The notes under the pieces were generated by a model, which saw only the letters and a list, made by a program, of their open reading frames with translations, was not told the DNA's origin and made no database searches. A DNA stretch of 64,000 nucleotides from Labedella populi (GTDB lineage: Bacteria > Actinomycetota > Actinomycetes > Actinomycetales > Microbacteriaceae), in NCBI RefSeq assembly GCF_004078655.1, contig NZ_RZNC01000004.1, forward strand, positions 124,001 to 188,000, read 5' to 3'. This document shows positions 1 through 9,671 of the stretch, in pieces; within the stretch, counting starts at the first letter, position 1, and the number at the start of each line of letters is the position of its first letter. The position numbers and the translations under genes were made by a program.

Positions 1-1679
1 TACGCGGGCACCCCGGCGGCCTTAGCCTCCTCGGCTCGCCACGAGCGCAAGGCCTCGAAGAGCTCCCGGTCGGCGACGTCGAGGTCGGCGGCGGCGGGGC
101 GGACCGCCTTCGACCGCGTGACGCGGGCCGTCTCCGTCCGCATCGGGACCACGCGTGAACCGGAAAGCACCTCGCCGCTCGCCTCCGTGATGACGAGCGT
201 GCCGTACTCGCCGTGCGTCGCGAGCAGGCCGGCTGCGAGCAGCTGCCGGACGACGCTCCGCCACTGCTGATCGGTGAGATCGGCGCCGATCCCCCACGTC
301 GCGAGCGCGTCGTGGCCCTGCTGGCGCACGCGCTGTGTCTCGGTGCCGCGCAGGATGTCGATGAGGTGCCCGGCTCCGAACTGCTGGTTCCGCTCTCGCT
401 TCAGCCGCACGATCGTCGAGAGGAGCTTCTGTGCCGGGACGGTGCCGTCCCACACCTCGGGCGGGACGATGCACGTGTCGCAATTGCCGCACGGCGTCGA
501 CTCCTCCCCGAAGTAGCGGAGCAGGTTCACGCGACGACAGTCGACGGTCTCGCAGAGGGCGAGCATGGCGTCGAGGTGCGCCGACAGGCGACGCCGGTGT
601 GCGAGGTCGCCCGGCGACTCGTCGATCATGCGGCGCTGTTGCACGACGTCGTTGAGACCGTACGCGAGCCACGCGACGGACGGCTCGCCGTCGCGGCCGG
701 CTCTGCCCGTCTCCTGGTAGTAGCCCTCGACCGACTTCGGCAGGTCGATGTGCGCGACGAAGCGCACGTCCGGTTTGTCGATCCCCATGCCGAAGGCGAT
801 CGTCGCGACGATGACGACGCCGTCCTCGCGGAGGAACCGCGACTGTACACGCGCGCGCTCCGACGCCTCGAGCCCCGCGTGGTAGGCGAGGGCGTCGATG
901 CCGTTGGCGCGGAGGAACTCCGCTGTCTTCTCGACCGTGTTGCGACTGAGGGCGTAGACGATTCCGGCGCTGCCGGACCCCTCGGTGCGGATGAACTCGA
1001 GGAGCTGCTTGCGGACCTCGTTCTTCGAGACGATGCGGTACTGGATGTTCGGCCGGTCGAAGCTCGAGACGAAGTGGCGTGCTCCCCCGAGCGAGAGTCG
1101 TTCGGCGATCTCGCGGTGCGTCGCGGCCGTCGCCGTCGCAGTGAGCGCGATGCGCGGCACGTCCGGCCAGCGCTCCGCAAGCTCGCCGAGCGCGAGGTAG
1201 TCGGGCCGGAAGTCGTGCCCCCATTGCGACACGCAGTGGGCCTCGTCGATCGCGAAGAGCGAGACGCGACCGCGTTCGAGGAAGCGCTTCGTCTGTTCGG
1301 ACGACAAGCGCTCCGGCGCGATGTAGAGGAGGTCGAGCTCGCCGGCGACGTACGCGCGCTCGACCGCCTCACGCTCGTCCCGGCCCTGAGTGGAATTGAG
1401 GAACTCCGCCCGGACGCCGACGGCGCGCAATGCCTCGACCTGATCGTGCATGAGGGCGATGAGCGGGGACACGACGATGCCCGTCCCCGGCCTGAGGAGC
1501 GAGGGGATCTGGTAGCAGAGGCTCTTGCCACCACCCGTTGGCATGAGCACGACCGCGTCGCCGCCGACACTCACATGCTCCACGATGGCCTGCTGGTCGC
1601 CTCGGAACGACTCGTACCCGAAGACCCGGTGCAGCACCTCGCGAGCGGTCGGTGCATCCGGGGTGATGGTCGTCTCCAC
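1..1679 (-). CDS. recQ: ATP-dependent DNA helicase RecQ (3' end cut by window edge)
   Basis: A 3'-5' DNA helicase of the RecQ family, which unwinds recombination and repair intermediates. The minus-strand frame is open from about 1709 to the window edge. It shows Walker A MPTGGGKS (about residue 45), the DEAH box in [15 protein letters not shown] (about 143), motif VI around [13 protein letters not shown] zinc cysteines in [10 protein letters not shown] (about 375-400), and the start of an HRDC domain ([14 protein letters not shown]) running off the window. I chose GTG at 1679 because a TAGGGT -10-like box lies 7 nt upstream, as in leaderless actinobacterial genes. In-frame GTG 1688 and ATG 1709 are alternatives. 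It is divergent from the EamA transporter gene. The C-terminus is missing only because of the window edge. Confidence 0.95.
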   Translation of the reverse strand, partial: METTITPDAPTAREVLHRVFGYESFRGDQQAIVEHVSVGGDAVVLMPTGGGKSLCYQIPSLLRPGTGIVVSPLIALMHDQVEALRAVGVRAEFLNSTQGRDEREAVERAYVAGELDLLYIAPERLSSEQTKRFLERGRVSLFAIDEAHCVSQWGHDFRPDYLALGELAERWPDVPRIALTATATAATHREIAERLSLGGARHFVSSFDRPNIQYRIVSKNEVRKQLLEFIRTEGSGSAGIVYALSRNTVEKTAEFLRANGIDALAYHAGLEASERARVQSRFLREDGVVIVATIAFGMGIDKPDVRFVAHIDLPKSVEGYYQETGRAGRDGEPSVAWLAYGLNDVVQQRRMIDESPGDLAHRRRLSAHLDAMLALCETVDCRRVNLLRYFGEESTPCGNCDTCIVPPEVWDGTVPAQKLLSTIVRLKRERNQQFGAGHLIDILRGTETQRVRQQGHDALATWGIGADLTDQQWRSVVRQLLAAGLLATHGEYGTLVITEASGEVLSGSRVVPMRTETARVTRSKAVRPAAADLDVADRELFEALRSWRAEEAKAAGVPA

Positions 1680-1811
1680 GCCCTGCACCCTACCCGTCTC
1701 CGCCGACATCACCGAGTCGGGCGACGACGGCTCGGGAGCGGCGTGTGACCCGCTCGTCGGGGAGCGACGGAGCCAGCGGGCCGACCCGACGCGACGCGTA
1801 GGCTCGATCCC

Positions 1812-2714
1812 GTGATCACCGTCGCGCTGGGTCTCGTGGGTGCGCTCGTGTACGGAGCGGCCGACTTCCTCGGCGGAGTCGCCGCGCGCCGGATGCACGT
1901 CCTGCTCGCCACGGCGCTCTCCGCCGGTGCCGGGCTCGTGGTCCTCGCGACAGCCTCTCTCCTCGTGCCGGGGGCGTGGTCGCCCGGGGCGGTGTTCTGG
2001 GGCGCTCTCTCGGGTCTCGCCGGAACGGTCGCCGTCGCACTGCTCTACGCGAGCCTCGCGATCGGTCCGATGAGCATCCTCTCTCCGCTCACGGCCGTCG
2101 TCTCGGCCGTCGTCCCCGTGACGTGGGGCCTCGCCGGCGGCGAGACGCTCGGCCCTCTCGCGATGGGCGCGGCGGCACTCGCGCTCGTCGCCGTCGTCCT
2201 CGTCGGCTTCGTGCCCGAGGAGGGCGCCGTGCGTCCGTCGGGGCTCGGTCTCGCCCTCGCGGTCGGGTCCGGCGTGATGATCGGGGCCTTCCTCATCCTC
2301 ATCGACCGGACCCCGGCCGAGTCGGGGCTCGTCCCCCTCGTCGTCAACCGCATCGTGAGCACGGCCGTGATGTTCGCGGCGTTCGGCCTCACGATCCTCA
2401 CTGCGCGGATGCGCGCGCGCGGGCTGGGCACGATCCCTGCGGCGAGCGCCGCGCCGGCGGGCGCTCGAACGGCCGGGCTCCCGACCGGACTCCTCCTCGC
2501 GCTGGGGTGCGGCGTGCTCGACGCGACCGCCAACGCCGTCATCCTCATCGGCCTGCGCGTGGGCGAGTTGACCATCATGAGCGTGCTCGTCGCCCTGTAC
2601 CCGGCCGGCACGATCCTCCTCGCCGCACTCGTGCTGCGGGAGAGGGTGGCCCCGGTGCAATGGACGGGCCTCGTCCTCGCCCTCTCGGCCGCGGGAATCC
2701 TGGCCGTCGCGTGA
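1812..2714 (+). CDS. EamA/DMT-family membrane transporter
   Basis: A 300-residue inner-membrane transporter of the drug/metabolite (EamA) superfamily, predicted to export a small metabolite; the substrate cannot be read from sequence. About ten hydrophobic segments form two EamA repeats, the first around residues 1-140 and the second around 145-300, the latter ending in the typical [18 protein letters not shown] stretch. Start is GTG 1812, with TAGGCT at 1799-1804 seven bases upstream and no Shine-Dalgarno, which suggests a leaderless transcript. It is divergent from recQ and followed closely by an acetyltransferase gene. Confidence 0.88.
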   Translation: MITVALGLVGALVYGAADFLGGVAARRMHVLLATALSAGAGLVVLATASLLVPGAWSPGAVFWGALSGLAGTVAVALLYASLAIGPMSILSPLTAVVSAVVPVTWGLAGGETLGPLAMGAAALALVAVVLVGFVPEEGAVRPSGLGLALAVGSGVMIGAFLILIDRTPAESGLVPLVVNRIVSTAVMFAAFGLTILTARMRARGLGTIPAASAAPAGARTAGLPTGLLLALGCGVLDATANAVILIGLRVGELTIMSVLVALYPAGTILLAALVLRERVAPVQWTGLVLALSAAGILAVA

Positions 2715-2790
2715 GCGTTTCCCCGAGAGGGACCTGGTGCGAGAATCGGACGACGACGGACCGATGTCGGCACGGGGAGACGAGGACGGC

Positions 2791-3114
2791 ATGAGCGACC
2801 AGACCACCGACACCCCGAGGGGTGAGACCCGCATCGTCGAGGACGTGCACGCCAGACGCTACGAGCTCTGGGTGGGTGACGACCGCGTCGGGTTCTCGGC
2901 CTACCGGCGGGAATCCGGTCGCGTGACGTTCACCCACACGGTCGTCGACCCGGCCTTCGAGGGCCACGGCTACGGCAGCGCGATCGCGCGCGCCGTCGTC
3001 GCCGACGCCCGGGAGCGCGGCGAGACCATCGTGCCCCGTTGCCCCTTCATCCGCTCGTGGCTCGAGAAGCACCCGGACGCCGCATCGGACGTCGACTGGA
3101 CGGATCCGTCCTGA
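2791..3114 (+). CDS. Small GNAT-family N-acetyltransferase (YjdJ/NATD1-like)
   Basis: A protein of about 107 residues with the short single-domain GNAT fold found in YjdJ-like proteins. The acetyl-CoA loop signature is visible in [21 protein letters not shown], shortened here to the core GHGYGSAIA, followed by the family's [12 protein letters not shown] ending. The substrate is unknown. ATG 2791 is preferred, with GGGGAGACGAGG upstream. GTG 2737 and ATG 2764 are in-frame alternatives that would add unconserved residues. It probably forms a unit with the pirin gene 50 bp downstream. Confidence 0.82.
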   Translation: MSDQTTDTPRGETRIVEDVHARRYELWVGDDRVGFSAYRRESGRVTFTHTVVDPAFEGHGYGSAIARAVVADARERGETIVPRCPFIRSWLEKHPDAASDVDWTDPS

Positions 3115-3165
3115 TGCGATCGTCGACCTCCCGCCGACGGACGGGCCGGTGAGGACGGTGGACCG

Positions 3166-4122
3166 GTGACCCGACTCGACGCCGAGCTCGCCGACGCGCC
3201 GCTCTCCCGCGAGGCGGCGCCCGGGCCCCTGCTCGATCTCCTCGAAGCGCGCGAGGTCCCCCTCGGGGGCGTGCGCGGTATCACCGTGCACCGGACCCTG
3301 CCGCAGCGAGCGCTTCCGATGGTCGGTGCCTGGTGCTTCCTCGACCGCTTCGACCATACGAGCGCGGTGATGCGTGTGCTCCCCCATCCCCACACCGGCC
3401 TTCAGACCGTGACCTGGCCGCTCGAGGGTGACATCCGGCATCGCGACAGCGTCGGGAGCGACGTCGTCGTCGCGCCCGGGCAGCTCAACATGATGACGGC
3501 GGGCCGTGGGATCTCCCACTCCGAGTTCTCGATCCCCGAGGAGCCGTCGGAGATGCACGGGCTGCAACTCTGGACGGCGCTCCCCGCAGGGGTTGCGGAC
3601 ACGGACCCGTTCTTCGAGCAGCACACCGACCTTCCCGTCTATCGCACCCCCGGCCTCGCCGCGACCGTCATGCTCGGCAGCCTCGGCGGTCGCACGTCTC
3701 CCGCGACCATGTTCTCGCCGTTGCTCGGGGCCGACGCGACGATCGACGCCGGCGCACGCGTGACCCTCCCGCTCGATCCGGTGTTCGAACACGCCGTGCT
3801 CGTGCTCTCGGGGGCGCTCGATATCGCCGGGACGACGGTCGAGTCCGGTCCGCTCCTCTTCCTCGGCACGGACCGGTCGGAGCTCGAGATCGCGAGCACG
3901 GATGGAGCCCGCTTCGTGCTGCTCGGCGGCGAGCCCTTCGACGACGACCTCGTGATGTGGTGGAACTTCGTCGGACGCAGTCACGACGAGATCGTCGCGG
4001 CCCGCGAGGACTGGGAGTCGGGGACGGGCCGGTTCGGTTCCGTCTCCGGTCACGGAGACGAGCGCATCCCCGCCCCGCCACTGCCGACGGTACGACTCAC
4101 GCCGCGGCGGCGCCGGGCCTGA
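3166..4122 (+). CDS. Pirin-family cupin protein
   Basis: A 318-residue bicupin of the pirin family: iron-binding proteins of varied role, some with quercetin dioxygenase activity. The N-terminal cupin has the metal ligands in HPHTGLQTVTW and the LNMMTAGRGISHSE stretch (two His, one His and one Glu, about residues 70-125). The C-terminal cupin (about 185-290) includes LLGGEPFDDDLVMWWNFVG, typical of pirin_C. GTG 3166 follows GAGG at 3151. Its 3' end overlaps the convergent acyltransferase gene by 26 bp, so the two transcripts are antisense at their tails. Cellular role not inferable. Confidence 0.92.
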   Translation: MTRLDAELADAPLSREAAPGPLLDLLEAREVPLGGVRGITVHRTLPQRALPMVGAWCFLDRFDHTSAVMRVLPHPHTGLQTVTWPLEGDIRHRDSVGSDVVVAPGQLNMMTAGRGISHSEFSIPEEPSEMHGLQLWTALPAGVADTDPFFEQHTDLPVYRTPGLAATVMLGSLGGRTSPATMFSPLLGADATIDAGARVTLPLDPVFEHAVLVLSGALDIAGTTVESGPLLFLGTDRSELEIASTDGARFVLLGGEPFDDDLVMWWNFVGRSHDEIVAAREDWESGTGRFGSVSGHGDERIPAPPLPTVRLTPRRRRA

Positions 4123-5407
4123 TCGCTCCCCTTCCGAGCAAGAGTACGGCGACCGCGAGGAGGACACTCCCGAGGAGCGCGATCGGCAGGGCCATGAACC
4201 ACTCCATCACCACGAACGGCGGGATGAAGGCGAGCACCGTCGCGACGGCGACGACGGCCGGAGCGGGCGTCTCTCCGATCATGCGTGGCGCCTCCCAGCG
4301 CGCGACGAGGAACGACACGGCGAAGACCAGCCCGAGGACGACGATGAACGCGACGGGTCTCGACCACCACCAGGCCGGGCTGGCTGGCGCCGGAGAGGCC
4401 CCCGGCACGAGGAGCGCGGCCCCCGAGACGATGAGGACGACCGGGAGGTGCCAGAGGTAGACGGTCATGAGGCGCGTCCCGAGGACGAAGACGACGGCAC
4501 GAGCGGCGTGCGTGTTCATGAGGTGAGCGAGAGCGGGGCGGAGGAGCCGGAGGACGCACGCTTGCGCGACGGCGAGCGCGACGAGCGGAAGTGTCGGAGG
4601 GTTCAGGTTCCCGAGCATGTCGACCGAGTACGGTCCCTGATCGGTCAGGGGCACGAGGGACACGTACGCGAGCGTGGCGACGAGGACCAGGACCCACGTG
4701 CGACGAGCGGCGAACCACCCGTCGGCGTACCAGAACCCGATCTGCTGGACGAGCAACCAGACGAAGAAGAGGTTGAGGAGCCCGATCTCGGTGACACCCG
4801 TCGCGAACCGCGCGGCATCGACGGTGACCACTCCCGCGAGCAGCACCACGAGGGTCGCCCGCGGCGCACGCGCGTGCCATCCGACCATCCACGGGACGAG
4901 CGCCTGACACAGCGTGTAGGCGGCGAGGAACCACAAGGGTGACGCCGCACCGATGACGGCGACCTCGACGAGAGCGGGATCGACGCCGAGCAACCGGGCG
5001 CCCCCGATGACGGCGGCGTAGAACACGAAGAGCGGCAGGGCCGGCTGGGCGAGCCGGAGGACACGGTTCCGGACGTAGTCGGCCGCGGTGCCTCCCCGCC
5101 GACCGAGGCTCCGCCAAGCCGTGATCGAGGCGAAGCCGCCGACCACGAAGAACAGCGGCATGATCTGGCCGACCCATGTCGCCAGCGCGAACCACGGCTG
5201 CGCCTCGAGCGGTCGCGAGACCTCGATCGACCCGTCCGCGCCCGCCCCGACTCCGACCATGAGCAGGTGGATGACCACCACGAGGAGCACGCAGAAGACG
5301 CGCGCGAGGTCGAGCGTGAGGTCCCTCTTCGACAGGTCGATCGACGATGCGCTGCTCGCTGCCGGCGGTCGGGCGGGCGACGATCGGAGGTCGTCGGTCT
5401 CGCTCAT
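4097..5407 (-). CDS. Acyltransferase family 3 membrane protein
   Basis: A polytopic membrane O-acyltransferase-like protein of about 436 residues (Acyltransferase_3 family), which transfers acyl groups to cell-envelope glycans or other acceptors. The family N-terminus is clear: KRDLTLDLARVFCVLLVVVIH, with the conserved His in the first membrane segment, followed by MPLFFVVGGFASI. About ten membrane segments follow. ATG 5407 (MSETDD) is chosen. GTG 5455 and ATG 5449 are in frame upstream and cannot be excluded. No glycan-synthesis genes are adjacent, so the acceptor is unknown. It is divergent from the ECF operon. Confidence 0.87.
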   Translation of the reverse strand: MSETDDLRSSPARPPAASSASSIDLSKRDLTLDLARVFCVLLVVVIHLLMVGVGAGADGSIEVSRPLEAQPWFALATWVGQIMPLFFVVGGFASITAWRSLGRRGGTAADYVRNRVLRLAQPALPLFVFYAAVIGGARLLGVDPALVEVAVIGAASPLWFLAAYTLCQALVPWMVGWHARAPRATLVVLLAGVVTVDAARFATGVTEIGLLNLFFVWLLVQQIGFWYADGWFAARRTWVLVLVATLAYVSLVPLTDQGPYSVDMLGNLNPPTLPLVALAVAQACVLRLLRPALAHLMNTHAARAVVFVLGTRLMTVYLWHLPVVLIVSGAALLVPGASPAPASPAWWWSRPVAFIVVLGLVFAVSFLVARWEAPRMIGETPAPAVVAVATVLAFIPPFVVMEWFMALPIALLGSVLLAVAVLLLGRGAIRPGAAAA

Positions 5408-5501
5408 GAGGTCAGCATAGGAGGATCGGCGGCAGCGGGACGGGACCATCCCCACCGCTCGTGTCGGAGGGGAACCGTCATCGGCCGCGCGGCTCGCGTT
5501 C

Positions 5502-5520
5502 TAAGGTATGCCTTACTAAA
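5502..5520 (+). promoter_or_regulatory. Candidate DtxR/IdeR iron box upstream of the ECF operon
   Basis: TAAGG-TATG-CCTTA-CTAAA shows the TTAGG-N4-CCTAA-CCTAA layout of actinobacterial DtxR/IdeR operators and matches a typical 19-mer at about 14 positions. It lies 71 bp upstream of the S-component start (5591) and 95 bp from the divergent acyltransferase gene. Iron-dependent repression of the importer is inferred, not shown. Confidence 0.55.
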
Positions 5521-5590
5521 CTCGATCATGGGGCCGATCGGCTCCCGATGGCACCGGGCATACGAGCACGAACGCGGAGCGCAGCGCGAC

Positions 5591-6190
5591 ATGACCTTCT
5601 TCAGCACTCGACTGCTGCTCACGTGCGCCGCGATCGGAGTCGGTGGCGGCCTCGTTTTCGGCATCGTCGGCTACCTCCACCCCGTCGTGCTCGTCACGGT
5701 CCCCATCCTCTACGGCGCCCTCATCGGCGTGTACTTCTTCCCCGGCGTCGTCGCCCAGAGCCTTCTCCGCCGTGGCGGCGTCGCCCTGCTCACCGGGACG
5801 ATCGCCGGGCTCGCGGCTTCCGCCGTCGATCCCGCCAACCTGTGGCGGCACGTCGGCGTTGGCGTCCTGATCGGTGCTTTGCAGGAACTGCCCTTCGCCC
5901 TCTCGGGCTACCGGTACTGGAGGGGCTGGGTCTTCGGGCTCGCCGCCGTGGTCGCGGGACTCGTCATGGGCGCTTTCGTCCTCGTGCTCGTCGGCCCCGA
6001 CCACTTCGCCCCGCTCGCCGAGACCGTGTACATCGCATTGTTCGTGCTGAGCCCTCTGCTCGTGACCTGGCTCGCACGCAGGGTCTCAGACGGCATCGAC
6101 TCGACGGGCGCTGCACGCGGCATCCAGGGCGAGATCGACCGTCGACGTCGGGGGGCCGGCGCGACGCCGCTCGCCATGGTGGCGGCGTGA
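5591..6190 (+). CDS. ECF transporter S component (substrate-binding membrane subunit, YkoE-like)
   Basis: A 199-residue membrane protein with about six hydrophobic segments, followed directly by fused ATPase and T-component genes. It is therefore the substrate-capturing subunit of an energy-coupling factor importer. Phrases such as VLYGALIGVYFFPGVVA (read as ILYGALIG...), LLRRGGVALLTGTIAGL and GALQELPFALSGYRYW fit the YkoE-type S subunits. In other bacteria YkoE serves thiamine precursors, but no TPP riboswitch is visible here and an iron box is. The substrate is open. ATG 5591 (MTFFSTRLLL) is chosen; ATG 5528 is in frame upstream but adds a polar, unconserved leader. The stop is 25 bp before the ATPase gene. 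Confidence 0.85.
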   Translation: MTFFSTRLLLTCAAIGVGGGLVFGIVGYLHPVVLVTVPILYGALIGVYFFPGVVAQSLLRRGGVALLTGTIAGLAASAVDPANLWRHVGVGVLIGALQELPFALSGYRYWRGWVFGLAAVVAGLVMGAFVLVLVGPDHFAPLAETVYIALFVLSPLLVTWLARRVSDGIDSTGAARGIQGEIDRRRRGAGATPLAMVAA

Positions 6191-6215
6191 GCGCCGCTCT
6201 CGAGTCGACGGCCGG

Positions 6216-7970
6216 ATGAGCGAGGAGAACCCGGCGACTACCCGGCCGGCCATCGAGGTCGACGCCCTCCGGATCCGGCATCACGGCCGGGAGACGTGGA
6301 CGCCCGACGGGGTGAGCTTCTCGGTCCGGGCCGGTGAGGTGATGCTCGTCCTCGGTCCGAGCGGATCCGGCAAGTCGACCCTCACCCTCGCTCTCGACGG
6401 TCTCGTGCCCCACGTCGTCGCGGCCGACGTCGAGGGCTCCGTGCGCGTGGGCGGCCTCGACACGGCGTCGCACTCGGTCGCCCGGATGAGCGAACACGTC
6501 GCGATCGTGTTCCAGGACCCGGATGCGCAGATCGTGACCGGGAGCGTGCTCGACGAGGTGTGCTTCGCACCCGAGAATCAGCTCCTCCCCATCGACGTGG
6601 TGCTCGCTCGCGCGGAGGCGGCCTTGCGGCGGGTGGGGCTGTGGGAGCGACGGGACGAGGATCCGGCTGTGCTGTCGGGTGGCGGCCGGCAACGGCTCGC
6701 GATCGCCGCCGCGCTCGCGGCCGGCGGTGAGGTGATCGTGCTCGACGAGCCCACAGCGAATCTCGACGCAGCCGGGGCCGAGGACGTGTACGACTCCCTC
6801 CGGGAGGTCGTGGCGGACGGATCGCGCTCGGTGGTGCTCGTCGAACACGACCTCGACGCCGCCGTGACACTCGTCGACCGCGTCGTCGTCCTCGACCGGC
6901 GTGGAGCCCTCGTGCTCGACGGTCCGGTCGACGTGGTCCTGCGCGAGCACGCGGTCGAACTCGAGCGCTTGGGCGTGTGGCTGCCGACGGCGACGACCGC
7001 CGCCGTGCGCCTGTCCCGGGCCGGCGTGCCGTTCGAGCGGTTACCGCTCACTCCCGCCGAGCTCGCGGTGGCGCTCGACGCCGTCGCGGAACTCCCCGCG
7101 CCGCTCGCGCCGGTCGTCGTTCCGACTCCCGCCGACGCCGCGGTCACCACCGACACCACCGCCGTCTCCGTGCGTGGCCTGACCGTCTTCCGCGGGCGGG
7201 GGCGAGGCCGCGTCCCGGTCCTCCGCGACGTCGATCTCTCGATCCGGAGCGGCGCGTTCACCGCCGTGGTGGGCGTCAACGGCGCGGGGAAGACGACGCT
7301 CCTGCAGGCGATCGCGGGCGTCGTACGACCGCCGCGAGGGACCGTCTCCCTCGCGGGCCTCGACCCGGCCGCGGCCCGCGCGGCGGCCCTCAGCAGGCAT
7401 GTGGGATTCGTCTTCCAGAACCCGGAGCATCAGTTCATGACCCATACCGTCCGCGACGAACTCGCGTACGGTCCGCGCGCGACGGGTCGGGAACCGGCTC
7501 AGATCGATGCGCAGGTCGACGAACTGCTCGACCGCTTCGGTCTCGCCGAGGCCGCCGACGTGAACCCGTTCCTGCTCTCGGGGGGCCAGAAGCGCCGGCT
7601 CTCGGTCGGAACCGCCCTCATCGGCGGAGCCGGCGTGCTCGTCCTCGACGAACCCACGTTCGGTCAGGACCGCGAACGGGCCGACGAACTCGTCGACCTG
7701 CTCGCCACTCTCCAGGCCACGGGCACCACCGTCATCGTCGCGACCCACGATCTGCAGCTCGTGGCCGAGACCGCCACGAGCGTCGTCGTGCTCGCCGACG
7801 GCCGCGTGATCGCGCACGCGCCACCCGACGCCGTCTTCGAGGACGACGACCTGCTGGTGCGTGCCGGCCTTCGCCGCCCCGCTCTGTCACGCGCCATGCG
7901 GCTCCTCGAACGTCATCCCGACTGGCGAGGGATCACGGCGCTCTCGCGGCTTCCGGGACCTCCACGGTGA
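6216..7970 (+). CDS. ECF transporter ATPase, two ABC domains fused in one chain
   Basis: A 584-residue fusion of the A and A' ATPases that power an ECF importer at the cytoplasmic face. Domain 1 (about 10-240) has Walker A GPSGSGKST, signature LSGGGRQRLAIA and Walker B VIVLDEPTANLD. Domain 2 (about 310-560) has Walker A GVNGAGKTT, Q-loop FVFQNPEHQFM, signature LSGGQKRRLSVG and LVLDEPTFGQD. In domain 1 the signature glutamine-rich pattern is altered (GGGRQ). The fusion is common for YkoD-type ATPases. Its TGA overlaps the GTG of the T-component gene, indicating coupled translation. ATG 6216 is the only good start near the S gene. Confidence 0.95.
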   Translation: MSEENPATTRPAIEVDALRIRHHGRETWTPDGVSFSVRAGEVMLVLGPSGSGKSTLTLALDGLVPHVVAADVEGSVRVGGLDTASHSVARMSEHVAIVFQDPDAQIVTGSVLDEVCFAPENQLLPIDVVLARAEAALRRVGLWERRDEDPAVLSGGGRQRLAIAAALAAGGEVIVLDEPTANLDAAGAEDVYDSLREVVADGSRSVVLVEHDLDAAVTLVDRVVVLDRRGALVLDGPVDVVLREHAVELERLGVWLPTATTAAVRLSRAGVPFERLPLTPAELAVALDAVAELPAPLAPVVVPTPADAAVTTDTTAVSVRGLTVFRGRGRGRVPVLRDVDLSIRSGAFTAVVGVNGAGKTTLLQAIAGVVRPPRGTVSLAGLDPAAARAAALSRHVGFVFQNPEHQFMTHTVRDELAYGPRATGREPAQIDAQVDELLDRFGLAEAADVNPFLLSGGQKRRLSVGTALIGGAGVLVLDEPTFGQDRERADELVDLLATLQATGTTVIVATHDLQLVAETATSVVVLADGRVIAHAPPDAVFEDDDLLVRAGLRRPALSRAMRLLERHPDWRGITALSRLPGPPR

Positions 7971-8749
7971 GGCCCGGCACCGAACGATCGCGCGGCTACC
8001 TGCACGGCCTCAACCCGCTCGTCACGGTCGTCGCCCCACTCCCCGCCATGATCGCGGTCATCGTGTCGCGCGACCTCGCCACTCCTGTCGCCTTCCTCCT
8101 CCTCGGTCTCGGCCTGATCCTGACGGGGGCGCATCCCTCGACGCGGACGACAGCGCTCCTCGTCCTCGTGCTGCCCGCCGCGATCGCGATCGGCACCGTC
8201 GGTTTCGGCGTCTGGACGGATCCCGCGCGCGTCGATCGCTCCGTCGTGCTTCTCGATGCCGGGGCCTACCGTCTCTACGAAGGCTCCCTGCTCGCGGGGC
8301 TCGCGGCTTCGCTCCGTCTCGCCGCGCTGCTCGTCCTCGCGCTCCTCGCCGGCCTCTCGGCGACCGGGCCGGACTTCGTGCGCTCGACCGTGCAGTATCT
8401 CCGTCTCCCCTACCGGATCGCCTACACGGCGCTCGCCGCGTACCGTTTCGTTCCGCGATTCCGGCGCGATCTCGAGCTCATCCGGCAAGCACACCGTGTG
8501 CGCGGCCCGGGAGTGCGCCGCGGCCCGGGCTCAGCGATCTCCCGAGTGACCGCGTCGGTCGTCCCCCTGCTCGCCGGCGCGATCCGGCACGCGGAACGCG
8601 TCGCGCTCGCGATGGACGCGCGCGCCTTCGGCGCGCACTCGACCCGGACTGAGCGCCATCTCGTCCCCCTCCGCGGTCGCGACGCCGTGTTCGTCACGCT
8701 GTCGTGGGCCGTGACGGCAGCGATCGTCGTGATGCTTCCCGCGCACTGA
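7967..8749 (+). CDS. ECF transporter transmembrane T component (EcfT/YkoC-like)
   Basis: A membrane coupling protein of about 260 residues that links the S component to the ATPases. The GTG start at 7967 overlaps the ATPase stop (GTGA). About five hydrophobic segments are followed by the coupling-helix signature ERVALAMDARAFG, matching the Ala-Arg-Gly-type motif of T components, and LPYRIAYTALAAYRFVPRF upstream of it. S, A-A' and T in one tight operon make this a dedicated (group I) ECF importer rather than a shared module. It ends 30 bp from the convergent nitrilase gene. Confidence 0.92.
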   Translation: MRPGTERSRGYLHGLNPLVTVVAPLPAMIAVIVSRDLATPVAFLLLGLGLILTGAHPSTRTTALLVLVLPAAIAIGTVGFGVWTDPARVDRSVVLLDAGAYRLYEGSLLAGLAASLRLAALLVLALLAGLSATGPDFVRSTVQYLRLPYRIAYTALAAYRFVPRFRRDLELIRQAHRVRGPGVRRGPGSAISRVTASVVPLLAGAIRHAERVALAMDARAFGAHSTRTERHLVPLRGRDAVFVTLSWAVTAAIVVMLPAH

Positions 8750-8779
8750 CCCCGCCGGCGCCCGCCTCGAGCGATCGGA

Positions 8780-9580
8780 TCAGGCGAGCCCGCTCCGCCG
8801 GTTGTCGAGCACCGGCAGCGTCATCCGGGCGTCGGCGACGGCGGCGACGTCGACATCGACGACGAGCAGCTCCGGCTCCGCGCCGAGGCGGTGCAGCACC
8901 TCCCCGAACGGCGAGACGACGACGCTGCCGCCGACACCGGTCGGCGCCGACGGATCCACGTCGACCCCGACCGTCCCGGGGTCCGCTTGCCCCACGGCGA
9001 TGACGGCGCTCGTCGTGTCGAGAGCCCGCGCGCGGGCGAGCAACTCCCACTGCGCCAGCTTGCCCGGCCCGGCTCCCCACGACGCGCTCACCACCTGGAC
9101 CCGCGCTCCCGCGTGCGCCAACGCCGTGTAGAGATCGGGGAACCGGATGTCGTAGCAGGTCGTCAGCCCCACGGTCTCCCCCGCGACGGCGATCGTGACC
9201 GGGTCGTCTCCCGCTTGGACCCCACGCGACTCGCGGAAGCCGAACGCGTCGAAGAGGTGGATCTTGTCGTACCCGACACGGCCGCCGGGACCCGCGGCGA
9301 GCAGCGTGTTCCGCACGCGCCCACCGTCGCCGGGCGTGAACATGCCGACGACGATCGTGACGCCGAGGCGTTCGGCGAGCTCGTGCACGGACCGGGCCCA
9401 CGGGCCGTCGATGGGTTCGGCGATCTCGCGAAGCGGGTGGCCGAACGCGCGCATCGTCGCCTCGGGGAACACGACGAGATCGGCTCGCTGCTCGGCGGCG
9501 CGCTCGGAGTACTCGGCGACGGTCCTCAGGTTGGCGTCGGTGTCGGCGGTGCTCACGATCTGGGCGAGCGCTACGCGCAT
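8780..9580 (-). CDS. Carbon-nitrogen hydrolase (nitrilase superfamily)
   Basis: A 266-residue amidase-type hydrolase. The Glu-Lys-Cys triad is visible: FPEATMRAFG (about 45), YDKIHLFDAFGFRES (about 110) and LTTCYDIRFPDLY (about 145). The layout fits the Nit/omega-amidase branch, which acts on omega-amides or deaminated glutathione; the substrate is not certain. ATG 9580 is supported by GAGGAGGACAGC directly upstream. The gene shares a 91-bp intergenic region with the divergent radical SAM gene, in which the LexA box lies nearer to the radical SAM start. Confidence 0.92.
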   Translation of the reverse strand: MRVALAQIVSTADTDANLRTVAEYSERAAEQRADLVVFPEATMRAFGHPLREIAEPIDGPWARSVHELAERLGVTIVVGMFTPGDGGRVRNTLLAAGPGGRVGYDKIHLFDAFGFRESRGVQAGDDPVTIAVAGETVGLTTCYDIRFPDLYTALAHAGARVQVVSASWGAGPGKLAQWELLARARALDTTSAVIAVGQADPGTVGVDVDPSAPTGVGGSVVVSPFGEVLHRLGAEPELLVVDVDVAAVADARMTLPVLDNRRSGLA

Positions 9581-9646
9581 GCTGTCCTCCTCGATGGTCC
9601 ACACCACGCTAGCGCGGCATCGACACGGGAGGAGGATGCAGATCCT

Positions 9647-9662
9647 TCGAACATATGTTCTA
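9647..9662 (+). promoter_or_regulatory. LexA-type SOS box
   Basis: TCGAAC-ATAT-GTTCTA matches the actinobacterial SOS box TCGAAC-N4-GTTCGA at all but one arm position. It overlaps a -10-like TCTAAT (9659-9664) that sits 7 nt before the ATG at 9672, the ideal place for LexA to block a leaderless promoter. Homologous Rv2578c of Mycobacterium tuberculosis is, as I recall, also listed among LexA-box genes. Confidence 0.8.
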
Positions 9663-9671
9663 ATGGTCCGC

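Noticed and set aside
5408-5590. TPP riboswitch before the ECF operon
   Set aside because: No CTGAGA-type core or paired conserved bulges are visible in the 183 bp.
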